Shown piece by piece: positions 30,627 to 41,828 of a DNA stretch of 64,000 nt; position 1 is the stretch's first letter, and each line of letters begins with the position of its first letter. This DNA is from Dictyostelium firmibasis (Eukaryota; Evosea; Eumycetozoa; Dictyosteliales; Dictyosteliaceae), in assembly GCA_036169595.1 (NCBI GenBank), contig CM069767.1:4040001-4104000 (forward strand), written 5' to 3'. Position numbers and translations under genes: made by a program. The notes below the pieces were generated by a model that made no database searches, was not told the origin of the DNA, and saw only the letters and a program-made list of their open reading frames with translations.

Positions 30627-31982
30627 ATGAAATTAATATACTTTATTTCCTTATTTATTTTAATTTCTATCTACAGTTCTGTGAATGCTCAACTATGTCC
30701 AAATTGTTTAAAGGAAAATGAATCTGTATGTCAAAATTTTATTTAATTTATATCAAAAAAAAAATTAAAAAAAATTAAAAAAAAAAAAAAAAAACAAAAA
30801 CTGAAAAAAAAATTAATTATTATTTTAAAAAACAAAAAATAAAAAATAAAAAACAAATAAAAAAAATAATAAAAAAAGTGTAACATTGATAAAAACTCAT
30901 TAGATACATGTGAATCTGGTACTTCTTGCAGAAATATCTCAAATGGAGGTGGTTATATATGTATTTCTTATTTAGAGGAGGGAGAAAAATGTGGCCCAGA
31001 GACTGGTCAATGTATACCTGGTAAGATATTTATTTAAAAAAAAAAATTTTAAAAAAAAGTGTAAAAATAATTATTGACTTGATTTTTTTTATAAAGGTAA
31101 GAGATGTCTAGAAGATGTTAATGGTATTTACAGATGTTTAGATTATTCATTTTCGAATGTTGGTGAAGAGTGTACATTAGATTCAGATTGCTCAACATAT
31201 GAACTTAATTGTATCAAAGGAGTTTGTAAATTGAATGCAACTAAAACCTGTTTATATGATGATGGTAATTGCCAATATGATGAATATTGCTCATGTCCAT
31301 CGACCGATTGCTATTGTAAACCAATAAAAACAGAGGGTGAATCTTGTAATACTGACCAGGAATGCCTTGGAAATTTGGATTGTATTTTATCAATTTGTAC
31401 AAAGTTAAAACTCCTAACAATAGGAAGCATTTGCAGAAAATCATCTGAATGTGATTATAATAATGGTTTATATGTATGTATCAAACCAAATAAAAATTTA
31501 AAAAATTATTTATTAACAAATTTTTTTTTTTTTTTTACCAGTGCCCAAACGGTACTTGCCAAGAATTTGTTGAACCAAAATCAACATCATGTAATCCAAA
31601 TTCAACATCTACTAATCAATGCCCAGAATTTCAATCATGTAGTTGCTCAGATGGAACATGTTACCAAACCAGTGTATATCCACCACAAACATACCTATTT
31701 ACCAAAAAAGATTTAGTCCAGTGTGCATATGATAATGGTTGTTCAGTAGCTTATGATTTTAATGTTTTTTCTTCAAAATCTTGTGTGAAAAAAAATTGTA
31801 GAAAACTAATGTGTGAATTTAGATCTCAAACCCCTTTCAAAGGGAAACAAAAAGGTGATGATTGTGGAAGAGAAGCATATTTTATAGACCTATTGTGTAA
31901 TTCTTCATTTAAAATCACCCAATCAATAGCTTCTTTATTAATAATTTCATTTATTTCTTTTGTATTGATTTTTCAAAATTAA
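30627..31982 (+). CDS. Cys-rich surface protein with signal peptide and hydrophobic C-terminus
   Basis: Four exons (30627-30725, 30879-31020, 31097-31473, 31542-31982), all with GT-AG introns of A/T-rich sequence, give about 352 residues. Exon 1 encodes a signal peptide (MKLIYFISLFILISIYSSVN) and CPNC. The body has regularly spaced Cys with repeated patterns such as GEECTLDSDCSTYELNCIKG, GESCNTDQECLGNLDC and GSICRKSSECDYNNGLY. These look like small disulphide knots of the kind E-x-C-x(5)-C seen in many amoebal secreted proteins. The end (ITQSIASLLIISFISFVLIF) is a hydrophobic tail without a basic anchor, typical of a GPI-anchoring signal. Expected at the cell surface; function unknown. A decayed partial copy lies 0.4 kb upstream. 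Confidence 0.85.
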
Positions 31983-32303
31983 ATTAAAAAAATAGATATC
32001 TTATTCCAAGAATCTGTTCACTTAAAATTAACTTCTTTATCAATAATTTACTTTTGTAATGTTTAATAATTTTTAAGAATAAGCAATAATATAAAAAAAA
32101 AATGGTTATCTTTGTTTGAATTTAAAAAATTATTTCATTCATAAAATCAAATTTTAAATTTGGTTTGAAAAATTTTTATAGAAAAAAAAAACAAAAAAAC
32201 GTTTTATTTTTTACAATATTAAATCTTTTTTTTTTTTAATAACTTGTATTGGTATTTTTTCTTTTTTTTTTTTTTTTTTTTTGCGTGACTTTTTTTTAGT
32301 ACC
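31983..32303. other. Intergenic, nothing recognised
   Basis: A/T-rich with T-runs at about 32229-32282. No coding or RNA signal is seen. Confidence 0.5.
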
Positions 32304-32420
32304 TTGGTTGGTAATGATTTTTTTAATACCTATCCAACCCGTTTTGAAGTGGCAGGTGAGCTTGTTGAAGTACCAAAATCATCACATGCAATCATTTGTG
32401 AGGATATTATTAAAAATAAT
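32304..32420 (+). pseudogene. Possible coding relic, strand uncertain
   Basis: A patch of higher GC just downstream of the hssA-like gene. The plus frame reads NTYPTRFEVAGELVEVPKSS then HAIICEDIIKNN after a T-rich acceptor-like TTTTTTTAG. The minus frame gives a shorter MIACDDFGTSTSSPATSKRV. The plus reading looks more protein-like but merges into the antisense of the neighbouring gene, so this is at most an exon fragment. No family is recognised. Confidence 0.3.
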
Positions 32421-32423
32421 CTT

Positions 32424-32712
32424 TTAGTTTCTTTTATCATTCAAACTGGTGGATTTTATTATGGTGTCTGTATCAATGATATTTGTGCTTCTACCTCTGC
32501 CATTGCAGTAAACATTTAAATCACCTAAACCACCTGATCTACATTCCATTAAAGCAATTGAATTATCATTACAATTTAAAAATAAAATTGAACTTTTCTT
32601 TGAGACAGTAGAATTAGTATTTGATGAAATTGAATCTAAATTTAAAAACATACTATTATTAATAATTTTATTATATATTTATTAAAAAAAAACACATACC
32701 AAAAAGAGTCAT
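32424..32712 (-). CDS. hssA/2C/7E-family-like small protein, divergent
   Basis: Exon 1 (32712-32700) encodes MTLF plus one base. An intron of 64 bases (donor GTATGT, acceptor TTTAG) leads to exon 2 (32635-32424), for 74 residues. The MTLF-x-SISS start with an intron right after it, the Ser/Asn stretch, and SIALMECRSGGLGDLN are the layout of the large dictyostelid hssA/2C/7E family. Those genes are induced at the prespore/aggregation stage and encode small Gly-rich proteins. Here the usual Gly-rich C-terminal half is replaced by a polar tail (NIIDTDTIIKSTSLNDKRN), so it is a diverged or degrading member. A relaxed minus-strand frame starting at an internal ATG (32651) lies partly in the intron. 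Confidence 0.65.
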
Positions 32713-33058
32713 TTTTTAATGAATATATTAGTATTAATAATTATATAATAAAAAATTCTTTATTAAAATGAGTTGAATTAATTGCAAAAAAAGAATTTTG
32801 AAATGTGTAAAAAATTGTAAAAGTATTATTTTTTAACCAAAACATTTTTTCTTGAATATTTTATTTATAAAGCAATCAGAACATATTTTTCAAATGGTTA
32901 TGTCAACAAATTTACAAGGTTTTATATTTTTCAATTTTTTTTTTAAAATTTTCAATATAAACTTTTTAAATAAAATAATAAACAAAATTATAAAGATTTG
33001 AGTGAATAAATTAATTTTTTTTTAATGTTTATTTTTTAAAAATAACTTTTATAATTAT
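32713..33058. other. Intergenic, nothing recognised
   Basis: It lies between the start of the hssA-like gene and the stop of the next minus-strand gene. A/T-rich, no clear element. Confidence 0.5.
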
Positions 33059-34120
33059 TTAAAATTGCAAAAAGTATAAAAAAAACAATACCATTATTAG
33101 ATAGTATTTTGGAATATTCTTACAAGAGCTATTACTTTCAACATTTGTTTCTATTAATTCATTCGAGCTTGAGTGATGAATAAAGGGTTGGGGTGTTCCT
33201 CTTTTGTGTAAAGGGGTTGGTGTTGTGTTTCCTTCAGATGAAGATGAAGATGATGATGTGTCAATAATTGGCAATGGTGATAATGAATGACCTTGGCTTT
33301 CATTTATTGATGATTGTAATGATTGTGATGATTGTGGTGATTTAGATAAAGAAGATTGGAATGGTGATTCTGGTGGTGATTCTGGTGATTGAGATGGCTT
33401 ATTATTTTGGTTATTTTCATCACTATTCTCTGTTGATTCATTTATACCACTAGATCCTTGAATAATATCAGATGAAACTTCAATTGGCTTTGGTGGTGTG
33501 GTAGACTCAGTGATAGATAATGGTGTCGAAGATGATAATGGAGTTGATTTTTCCTCTTCTGATGGAGTTGATGTTGGTTTTTGATTTGGTTTTGATGGTG
33601 TTGGTGTTGATGTTGGTGTTGGTGTTGATGTTTGAGGTTGAGTTGGTGTTGGTGTAGGTGTAGGTGTAGGTGTAGGTGTAGGTGTAGGTGTTGGTGTTGG
33701 AGTTGGTGTTGGTGTTGGTGATGTAGTTGAATTTGGATCTAATTCTCCACATTTTACTTTAATGAAAGAGTTCATTTCAAACCAATCACCATTGCAAGTG
33801 AAAGCTCTTGTCATTTCGAAAGCATTTGATCTTGTTGAGCATTGTGTATTTTTATAAATGTCAAAAATATAACCATTACCACTTAATCTTTTTCTGAGGG
33901 AAAATGAACGTAATAGCTGATCTTGATGATTGACATTCTCATCCTTACACATTAAATAACTGCATCTATTGGCAAGAGTTATATTCTTTATCATATTACC
34001 ATCTTTACAATTTAAACTGACACTAATAATTGTATTGTCAATCGTTGGTTTCTTATCATTCGAATATACTTGTCCAACCAATACATTTAAAAATAATAAT
34101 ATTACAAATAATAATTTCAT
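33059..34120 (-). CDS. PT-rich, probably GPI-anchored cell-surface protein
   Basis: A single-exon gene for 353 residues. A signal peptide (MKLLFVILLFLNVLVGQVYS) is followed by a Cys-containing globular part (residues ~25-130, about eight Cys, including LANRCSYLMCKDE and KNTQCSTRSNAFEMTRAFTC). Then comes a Thr-Pro spacer of about 18 TP units, which would be heavily O-glycosylated, and a Ser/Pro-rich stalk with repeats of SPPESP and SQSLQSS type. The C-terminus (KYYLIMVLFFLYFLQF) is a hydrophobic GPI-type signal preceded by SNSSCKN, a plausible attachment region. PT stalks occur in dictyostelid adhesion and spore-coat proteins. The exact role is unknown. Confidence 0.85.
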   Translation of the reverse strand: MKLLFVILLFLNVLVGQVYSNDKKPTIDNTIISVSLNCKDGNMIKNITLANRCSYLMCKDENVNHQDQLLRSFSLRKRLSGNGYIFDIYKNTQCSTRSNAFEMTRAFTCNGDWFEMNSFIKVKCGELDPNSTTSPTPTPTPTPTPTPTPTPTPTPTPTPTQPQTSTPTPTSTPTPSKPNQKPTSTPSEEEKSTPLSSSTPLSITESTTPPKPIEVSSDIIQGSSGINESTENSDENNQNNKPSQSPESPPESPFQSSLSKSPQSSQSLQSSINESQGHSLSPLPIIDTSSSSSSSEGNTTPTPLHKRGTPQPFIHHSSSNELIETNVESNSSCKNIPKYYLIMVLFFLYFLQF

Positions 34121-35110
34121 TTTTTTTTTTTTTTTACTGTAAATATAATTATATAATTATTTTATTGTTGTAATCTATAATAATTTTTATTGTAATTTAT
34201 TTATCTAAATTATTCAAATGTAATGTTATTTTTTTTTTTTTTTTTTTTTTTTTTAATTGTTTTATAAATAAAAGGTAACTGTATTTTTTTTTTTTTTTAA
34301 AAAATATTTTTAATAAAAAATTTTATTTTCTATGGTTATTAATCTCTTAATTGTGTAATTTTACAATTAAAAGATAAATTGGATTTAACCTTAAATAATT
34401 TTTTTTTTTTCGACACAATAGTTGTTGGATGTGTAAAAAAAAAAAAAAAAAACATTTCAAACCAATTTTGTGAATCGTAATCAAAACAATACTTTAAAGG
34501 AAAATTGGTTAAGAAAAAAAAAAAAAGAGGAAAAAAAAAAATAAAAATAATAGAAAATTTCAAATTATTATATTATACATAGATTTTCAAAGATACTATC
34601 AAATAAAAAAAATGCTACTATAAAACAAATAAGGTAGTATTTGATATTTACATTAAATTTCCCAAACACATATTTTTCTACCTAAAAATAACCATTGGTT
34701 TCATATATTTATGGGTGTATATTTTGAATGTTTCTATTTAGGTTACAAAGCCAACTCGTATCCTATTGCGTTAAAATGCACACATATAAATAAATTTTTA
34801 TTTAACAAATACAAGTATCATATTTTTATATAAAATTAAAATACATAACACCCGTTTGTGCATATCATTATTATAATTGTTACCAATTGTGGAATTTTCA
34901 AGATAAAATTTTTTTTTTCTTTTTATTTTTGACAGTTGGCTTATCAAAAAAAAAAAAAAAAATAAAAAAAATAATAAAAAAAATAAAAATTTAATTTTTT
35001 TTTAAAAAAATTTCAAAAAATTCACACTTTTTCTTTTTTTATCCATTATTAGTGCGTCTTTTTTCTTTGTTTTTTTTTTTTTTAACAAATAGAAAATACC
35101 ACACCACATT
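34121..35110. other. About 1 kb intergenic between two divergent genes
   Basis: Upstream of the PT-rich gene (minus) and of the RBM22 gene (plus). It contains T/A-runs and a moderately complex stretch at about 34600-34900 with words such as ATGGGTGTATATTTTG (34728) and AACACCCGTTTGTGCAT (34846). GGGTG/CACCC words of this kind are candidate G-box sites, but no site is proven. No ORF with coding character is seen. Confidence 0.4.
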
Positions 35111-36622
35111 ATGTATAAAAGTAAATTACAAAATAATCAAGATGAGCATTTACAACAACAAAAGGATTTTCCAATTATTTGTGAAAAATGTTTAGGTGAT
35201 AGTCCCTATTTAACAATGGTATGATAATAATTATAATATTAATAATAAAAAATAATAATTTTAACAATAATAATAAAATAATTCTAACTCTCTCTATTTC
35301 TTGTAATATAACCCCTTTCGCATATACCCATATTCAAATAAATATATTTTTTACTTATAAAAAAATAATGACGACAATAAATAAATCAAATAAATAAATC
35401 AAATAAATAAATAAAAAAAATATAAAAGACTAGATCAGAGAATGATAAAGAATGTAAAATATGTACAAGACCATTTACAGTATATAGATGGAAGCCAGGT
35501 TCAAGTTCTAGATTTAAAAAGACAGAGATTTGTAAAACGTGTTCACAGGTAAAGAATGTTTGTCAAGTTTGTATACATGATTTAGAGTTTGGATTACCAG
35601 TTCAAGTTAGAGATGCAGCATTAGCAGCGAACCAATATGATAATTCCTATGTAACGGATATGGGTATTGAATATCAAGCAACAGAGAATCAACGTTTAAT
35701 CGATAATGGTTCAATATCATATGATAATTTTCAACCAAGTGATATTGTTACAAAATTAGCAAAAACAATACCAAAATCTAACAACAACAACAACAACAAC
35801 AACAATAATAATAATAGTAATAAAAACTATGATCCTAATGCACCAAAAATATGTTCATTCTTTCAAAAAGGTAGTTGTAATCGTGGTAATGAATGTCCAT
35901 ATAGACATGATTTAAATGATAGTAATAATCCAGAATATTCCAATCAAAATATTAAAGATCGTTATAATGGTGTAAATGATCCTGTTGCAAATAATATGTT
36001 AAATAGAATACAACAACAAAAGCCACCAAAGAAACCAATCGATGAATCGATAACAACATTATTTTTAGGTAATTTAGATTTCGATAAAATTAATGAAGAT
36101 CATATTAAAAATAATTTATTTGTATTTGGTAATATTAAAAAAGTGAAATTAATTGAGCATCAAAAATGTGCTTTCGTAACATTTGAAACTCGAGAATCTG
36201 CAGAATCTGCAATTGACTCTTTATTCAATAATTTTAAAATTGATAATTGTGAAATTAAAATTAATTGGAGCAAATCAAATAAACCACTTCCAACTAATAC
36301 AAACAATAATAGTAATAATAATAACAATAATACATATCACCCTTATCAACATCCAAATAAAACATATTCTAAAACAGCAGAATCAACAACTCCTACAACT
36401 ACACCAACTGAAAATACAGAAGAAAAAGAATTATATTCATCATTACCAACCGATAAACCAAAACCAATTACAATTATGAAACCAATGGGAATTAAATCTT
36501 TCCCATCTTTTAAAATTAATCCAACACCAAATACTTCATCGTCATCGTCATCATCATCTACAAATAAACCATATTACTCATCAATGGATCCAAGTAATTA
36601 TGGTAGTAAATATAGTTCATAA
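35111..36622 (+). CDS. rbm22: RBM22 (Ecm2/Slt11-type) pre-mRNA splicing factor
   Basis: Exon 1 (35111-35218) and exon 2 (35429-36622) join in phase to 433 residues, close to the ~420 of animal RBM22. The protein belongs to the NineTeen-related part of the active spliceosome, where it contacts U6 snRNA and the catalytic centre. The N-terminal zinc-binding module shows CEKC, CKIC, CKTC and CQVC pairs. A CCCH finger follows at CSFFQKGSCNRGNECPYRH (C-x7-C-x5-C-x3-H). The RRM has RNP2 TLFLGNLD and RNP1 KCAFVTFE. Asn-rich inserts and a Ser/Pro tail flank these. The intron falls right after the first Cys pair. Identification is firm. Confidence 0.95.
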
Positions 36623-36718
36623 ATAAAACTTTTTATTTATTTTTAAAAATTTTAAAGAATAATTCTGTGATTAGAATTATTTTATTTTATTATTTTTTTT
36701 TTCTTTTTTTTTTAAAGA
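36623..36718. terminator. Short convergent 3' spacer
   Basis: Only 96 bases separate the stop codons of the RBM22 gene and the GET2-like gene, which are transcribed towards each other. Each transcript's polyadenylation region must therefore lie close to, or within, the other's 3' end. Confidence 0.4.
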
Positions 36719-36967
36719 TTAACCTAAAATTCTTGAAATGAAATTAATACAAATATGAGCCCATAATAATAAACCTCTAGATTTTGAAATTAACCATAAT
36801 AGACCATATGATGATGAGCAATGACAACTTGAACATTCCCACCATTCAGAACATAAAAATGAGATCGTGATTGCCAATATGAAATGTGTTAAACCTTGAT
36901 AAAGTTTATAAATTCTATTATCCTATTTTTATTAAAATATATACAAAGTTAATATTAATTTAAATCA

Positions 36968-37006
<39 letters not shown>

Positions 37007-37825
37007 ACTTACAATATGAAGTATTGAAATTGATTTCGCAAAATAGTTAATAAACAATTGGCCAATGAATGAGATAATTAAAGGATAATATAAAATAGAG
37101 ATTAAATAATTATCTTTAATAAAAGATTGTTGATCGATTGGTAAGAAATGATCTTTAAAACGTAATATACAATCCAATGATACAATGTAGACAAAAGATA
37201 TCAATAAAGCATCGGAACGTGCAAATGAAAGAAATGTCTTTTGTCTAAGATGTGGTACTTGTTTTCTATTTCTATAAACGATGATATACTCCCAAACTAA
37301 CCAAACCAAACCCAATGTAGCGTAGATGTAAAGTAATTGATTGCTCGATTGTGATTTACCACTTAAGTTGTTAGTATTAGTACTAAGATAAAGTATTCTA
37401 AAAATCCATTGATACTTTTGTAAGATTGTTTCTGTGATTGTTGTTGCCTCTTTTGTTGATGATGCTAATGATGTCTCTAAAAATTCAGGTGAGCATGATA
37501 ACATCGAATTTGCTACGAATATCATTGCAAAAAATATTATACCAATCCATCTTAAAATTGAAAATGGTAGTGGATCTTTTAAAACTCTTTGTTGTTCAAA
37601 TATTGAGTTTAAATTAATTGGAGATTGTGATGGTGTTGATTCGTTCAATTGATTCTCTACTGGTTTTGGTTCTAATTCATTTCTTAACTCACTAGTGTGA
37701 CTTTGAATGTAACTCAAACGATTACCTGTGTTGCTATTAATTCTTTTCTTTCTTGCCTCTCTTCTTCTCTCCTCTAATGTCATAGTTGATTCATCATTTT
37801 TTTCTGTGGCTGTTGTTGACTCCAT
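36719..37825 (-). CDS. GET2/CAMLG-like tail-anchored-protein insertion receptor
   Basis: Exon 1 (37825-37013) and exon 2 (36922-36719) are joined across an intron containing a (TA)n run, giving 338 residues. The cytosolic N-terminus has TLEERRREARKKRI followed by NTGNRLSYI. This matches the Arg-rich motif then N-x-x-x-R-L by which Get2 and CAMLG recruit the Get3/TRC40 ATPase. The rest is an Asn/Ser/Pro linker and then membrane spans near SILRWIGIIFFAMIFVA, ALLISFVYIVSLDCIL, YLISILYYPLIISFIGQLF and, in exon 2, HFILAITISFLC. Get2/CAMLG has three spans near its C-terminus, so the layout roughly fits. The role would be ER insertion of tail-anchored proteins. The assignment rests mostly on the N-terminal motif plus topology. 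Confidence 0.6.
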
Positions 37826-37966
37826 ATTCTATCTCTTTTTTTTATTTTTATTTAAATTATTAATTATTCGATTAATTGGATGAATAAATAAAAAAATAAA
37901 TATAAAAATAAATATAAAAATAAAAAAAAAAAAAATATGAAAAAAAAAAAGGTGTGAAGTTTTTTT

Positions 37967-38017
<51 letters not shown>

Positions 38018-38380
38018 CAAAAAAATAAAAAAATAAAAAAAAATGGGAAGATCATTGTTTGACTTTTTAAAGAAAAATTTAAAATTAAAAAATAAAATAA
38101 AAAGTTTAAAATCATTTATTATTCTCTTTAATTATTAATAGATCATTTTGGATATTAGTATTAATATGGTTATAAATGATTTATTATTATTCTATTTTTT
38201 TTAATAAATAACAAAAAAGAAAAAATAAAAAATAAACTTGAAATTAATTTTTATTTTTTTAATTTTAAATATATTTTAATATTTTTGGTAGAGTCAAATA
38301 AATCAAATAGATATTTTATTTTTTATTATTTGAACCTATTAACACATTTTTTTTTTTATTTTAATTTTTTTTCAATTTTA
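37826..38380. other. Intergenic, divergent promoter region
   Basis: It lies between the starts of the GET2-like gene (minus) and the NuSAP-like gene (plus). Contains a pure T-run of more than 40 bases at about 37970-38012 and other homopolymers. No coding feature. Confidence 0.5.
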
Positions 38381-38384
38381 AAAT

Positions 38385-38393
38385 GCGCCAAAA
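38385..38393 (+). promoter_or_regulatory. Canonical E2F/DP-type site
   Basis: GCGCCAAAA, the complement of TTTTGGCGC, is an exact E2F consensus (TTTSSCGC) in DNA that is otherwise nearly free of GC. It lies about 450 bases upstream of the NuSAP-like start codon. A 10-bp palindrome CGAGATCTCG follows at about 38406. Binding is inferred. Confidence 0.5.
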
Positions 38394-38840
38394 TTTCAAA
38401 AAAGCGAGATCTCGACAACAGCTAATTTTTCAGAAAAAATAAACTTTTTTTTTTTTGTTTTTTCGATTCATTAACATCACCACAGTGGTACACTACAATT
38501 CAAATTTATACAACCAACAATTAACGGTTCACAATCTATTATTTTTTTTTTTATTTTTTTTATTTATTTTTTTTGTTATTGTTTTAATACTAAGGTGTGT
38601 TAATATTATTTATTATTTTTTTTTTTTAATTATTTTTTTAATTTCATTAATTTTATTTTATTCCGTGTAAACACTTCAACTATACTTTTTATAATATATA
38701 CTATTAAATCAAAAAAAAAAAAAAAAAAAAAAAAAATTTAGAAAATAAATAAAATTAATAACAAGTAAAAAAAAAAATTAAAGTAATAATATAATATATA
38801 TTGTACATAAATTCTTATTTAAAATAAAAACATAAAAATA

Positions 38841-39189
38841 ATGTATTCAAAAGAAAAATTAAGTACCTTATCAAAAGACGATCTTTTAAAGATTTGTAGA
38901 AATAATAGAATTCATATTCTGTTAGCTGAAATTGAAAAGGTAATATATCATTATACTATTAAAAAAAAAAAAAAAAAAAATCAAAGAAATATATTAATGT
39001 ATATAAAAAAAAAATATAAAAAATGAATTATAAAGCCTGAATTAATCTCCAGTATCCTAAGATATTTTAGAAGACAATCAAGATATCTCCAACCAGAAAC
39101 CAATAATAATGAATTGACACTTGATCAATTGGAATCATCAAATAACACAAGTACACTAAAATCATCATCTGAAATCTGTCCAAATTTAA

Positions 39190-39230
<41 letters not shown>

Positions 39231-41828
39231 TCATTATATCCAACGCTATCAGATATTAACAATAATAATGAGAATAGTTTAATTAAATTATCATCATCTC
39301 TTTCAAACTACTCTTTTAATGGAGAGGTATCGGCATATAAACCACCAGCAATACCGATTTCAGTTGCATTGGTAAGAAGAAAAACTATATTCAAGAGTAA
39401 TACAAGCAGTAATTATAATAATTTCGAGATGACTTTAGATTTAAATTCATCAAATGTAGATTTAAACAATTATCAAAATACTGGTTCACATTGTACTGAT
39501 GATAAAAAATCAATCATTAAAAATATTTTAAATAATAATTTATTAATTCAATCACAATCATTAACATCATCAACCTCAACCAATACATTCCAACAATCAA
39601 TAACGGCATCAACTACAACAGCAACATCCTCGGAATCATTACCACCACTTCAATTTCAACCACCATCAAATATTAGTAGCAATATAACAAGTACAACCAA
39701 TATGGTATTACCAACCAATCCATCCGATATCTCATTCCAATCACCATTGTCACCTTCTGCTCAGAAAGAACAAGACTCTATCGTTAATCAAATTGCATCT
39801 TTAGATTTAACTAAAGTATCACCAAGAAAAGTAGATTATAATAATAACAGCACCAATATTAGCATGGTTCAATCACCCCTACAATCTGAAACAACAACAC
39901 CAGTAATCACATCACCACTACCACTATCACCATCAATATCATCACCAATGAAAGGTTCAACTAATAATTCACCAAACTCTAAAACCAATAAATCACCAAC
40001 GAACGATACTACTGTCGTACCAGTACAAGCAGAGAATAGAAAAGATAGTATTATGGCATTTAAAAAGAGATTATCTTTAATGAAACTAAAGTTAGTATTA
40101 TCACCTTTTAAAGTGTTTTTTGTTTTTTTATTTTTTTATTTTTTTATTTTTTTTTTTTATTCTTTTGTTTTGTTAACAGTATCTAATACATTTAATTCAT
40201 TTAATAGGGATATGTCATCAAAAAAGAAAGCAACCACTACTAGTAGTAATGATACAAGATATGCAGAAACATCAAGACCAATTCCAAAACTAAATCCACA
40301 TCTATCAAACAATAAACCAAAAGGAGTCGCACAACCTCCAACAAATCCATCATCAAGAGTGATAAAGAGACCAGACTTTGATAAGATTCATCAAGCTGCC
40401 TTCGATAAATTACCTTCAATTGTTGATTATGAAGCAAAAAGAAAGGATTTATGGTTGAAATTAGGTTTTACAACAGTCCCTCCATTTGTTTCAAATAGTG
40501 ATACTCCAACTGCTACTTCTACTACCACTACAACTGATCCAGAATCAAATAATAACAATAATAAAAATGATAATGAAAATAATAATAATGATCAATCAAT
40601 TGATAATCATATGGATATGTCAATTGAAAATACCAACACAACACCACCAAAACCAATACAACCACAAATATTTAAACCTTCTTCAACTAATTTCAATCCA
40701 ATTAATCCAATTACGCCAAAGAAAACAACAACAACATCATCATCGTCATCCATTTCAAATCCTTTCCTCTCTTCAAATATTAATTTATCAAGTGTTAAAA
40801 CTCCAACTAAATTTAAGTCTAGTCTTTCTAGTACATTATCAATTCCACAAATGTCCTCAGCTGCAATGGCTGAAGCTAATAAAACACCCTCTAAACATTC
40901 TTCAACAGTTTCTTTATTAATGAATAAAAATTTAAATAATACCACGCCTACCAATAATAATACAACTACAGCTACTATAACACCAACTACAAATCAAAAC
41001 CCAACCGCTACATCTTCATTATCATCATCAAAAACAACTACACCAACTATAAATGCTGTTAGAAAACCGGCTCTTCCAAGTTTTACTTCAACAAAAACTT
41101 CAACTTTACTAAGCAAACCAGCATCAATAACAACTACCATACCATCATCTCTTATTTCAAATAAATCAACAACACCCACAACCTCTACATCATCAAAGTC
41201 AACAACTGTAAATATGAAACCAACTTCAACCAAATCCACATTAAATTCCACAATAAAACCAAAATCAACCACCTCAGCCACATCCACCTCAACTTCAACA
41301 ACATCCACTGGTGCCAGTAAACTACCATCATATGCACAACCAACTTTTGCTTCAAATTTAAATTCAAAAGTGGCAACAACAACCACCGCCACCAAACCAT
41401 CATCAACAACACCATCATCGTTAACGTCAAAAACTAGTTCATTAAAATCAACCACACCAACAAGTTCTTCTGACAGATTGAAATCAAAATTAATATCAAC
41501 AACATCTTCTTTAACACCAAAATCATCATCAACAAGTTTATTATCAACAACACCATCATCTCAATCGCCTTTAACCAATATTACAAATACACCACCAAAA
41601 GAAACTTCAACAACTACAACACCAAAACCAAGTATTTTTGGTAGTACAAAATCTTCCACAACACCTTCATCACCTGGTAAAATAAAGAAAAGAAAGAGTA
41701 TAAAATCTACTGTCGTAATTTCGGGTACTGAAAAAAGAACAATGACACAAAAAAAGACATCTGATCAATCTCATGATTCTTTAATTCAAAGAAAGAGATT
41801 GGAACAACAAGGGATAGCCACAAAATAA
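38841..41828 (+). CDS. NuSAP-like (SAP-domain, spindle-associated) protein
   Basis: Three exons (38841-38939, 39036-40090, 40208-41828) give about 924 residues. Exon 1 starts MYSKEKLSTLSKDDLLKICR, a SAP-type helix-turn-helix that continues into exon 2 (PELISSILRYFRRQ). In exon 3, RPDFDKIHQAAFDKLPSIVD and YEAKRKDLWLKL resemble the NuSAP motif in which F-x-K-L-H is followed by F, then S-I-x-x-Y, then basic residues. The rest is low-complexity Ser/Thr/Pro/Lys sequence, basic overall, as in microtubule- and DNA-binding proteins. The C-terminus has KIKKRKSIKS. In animals NuSAP bundles spindle microtubules near chromatin. The second intron is a multiple of three with no stop, and if retained would add a Phe-rich hydrophobic stretch; it has a GTTAGT donor and TTTAATAG acceptor and is clearly T-rich intron. 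The family call is moderate. Confidence 0.65.

Noticed and set aside
40240-41455. Several frames of 65-153 codons on both strands
   Set aside because: They are shadows of the Ser/Thr/Asn-rich NuSAP-like gene; low-complexity codons keep other frames open.
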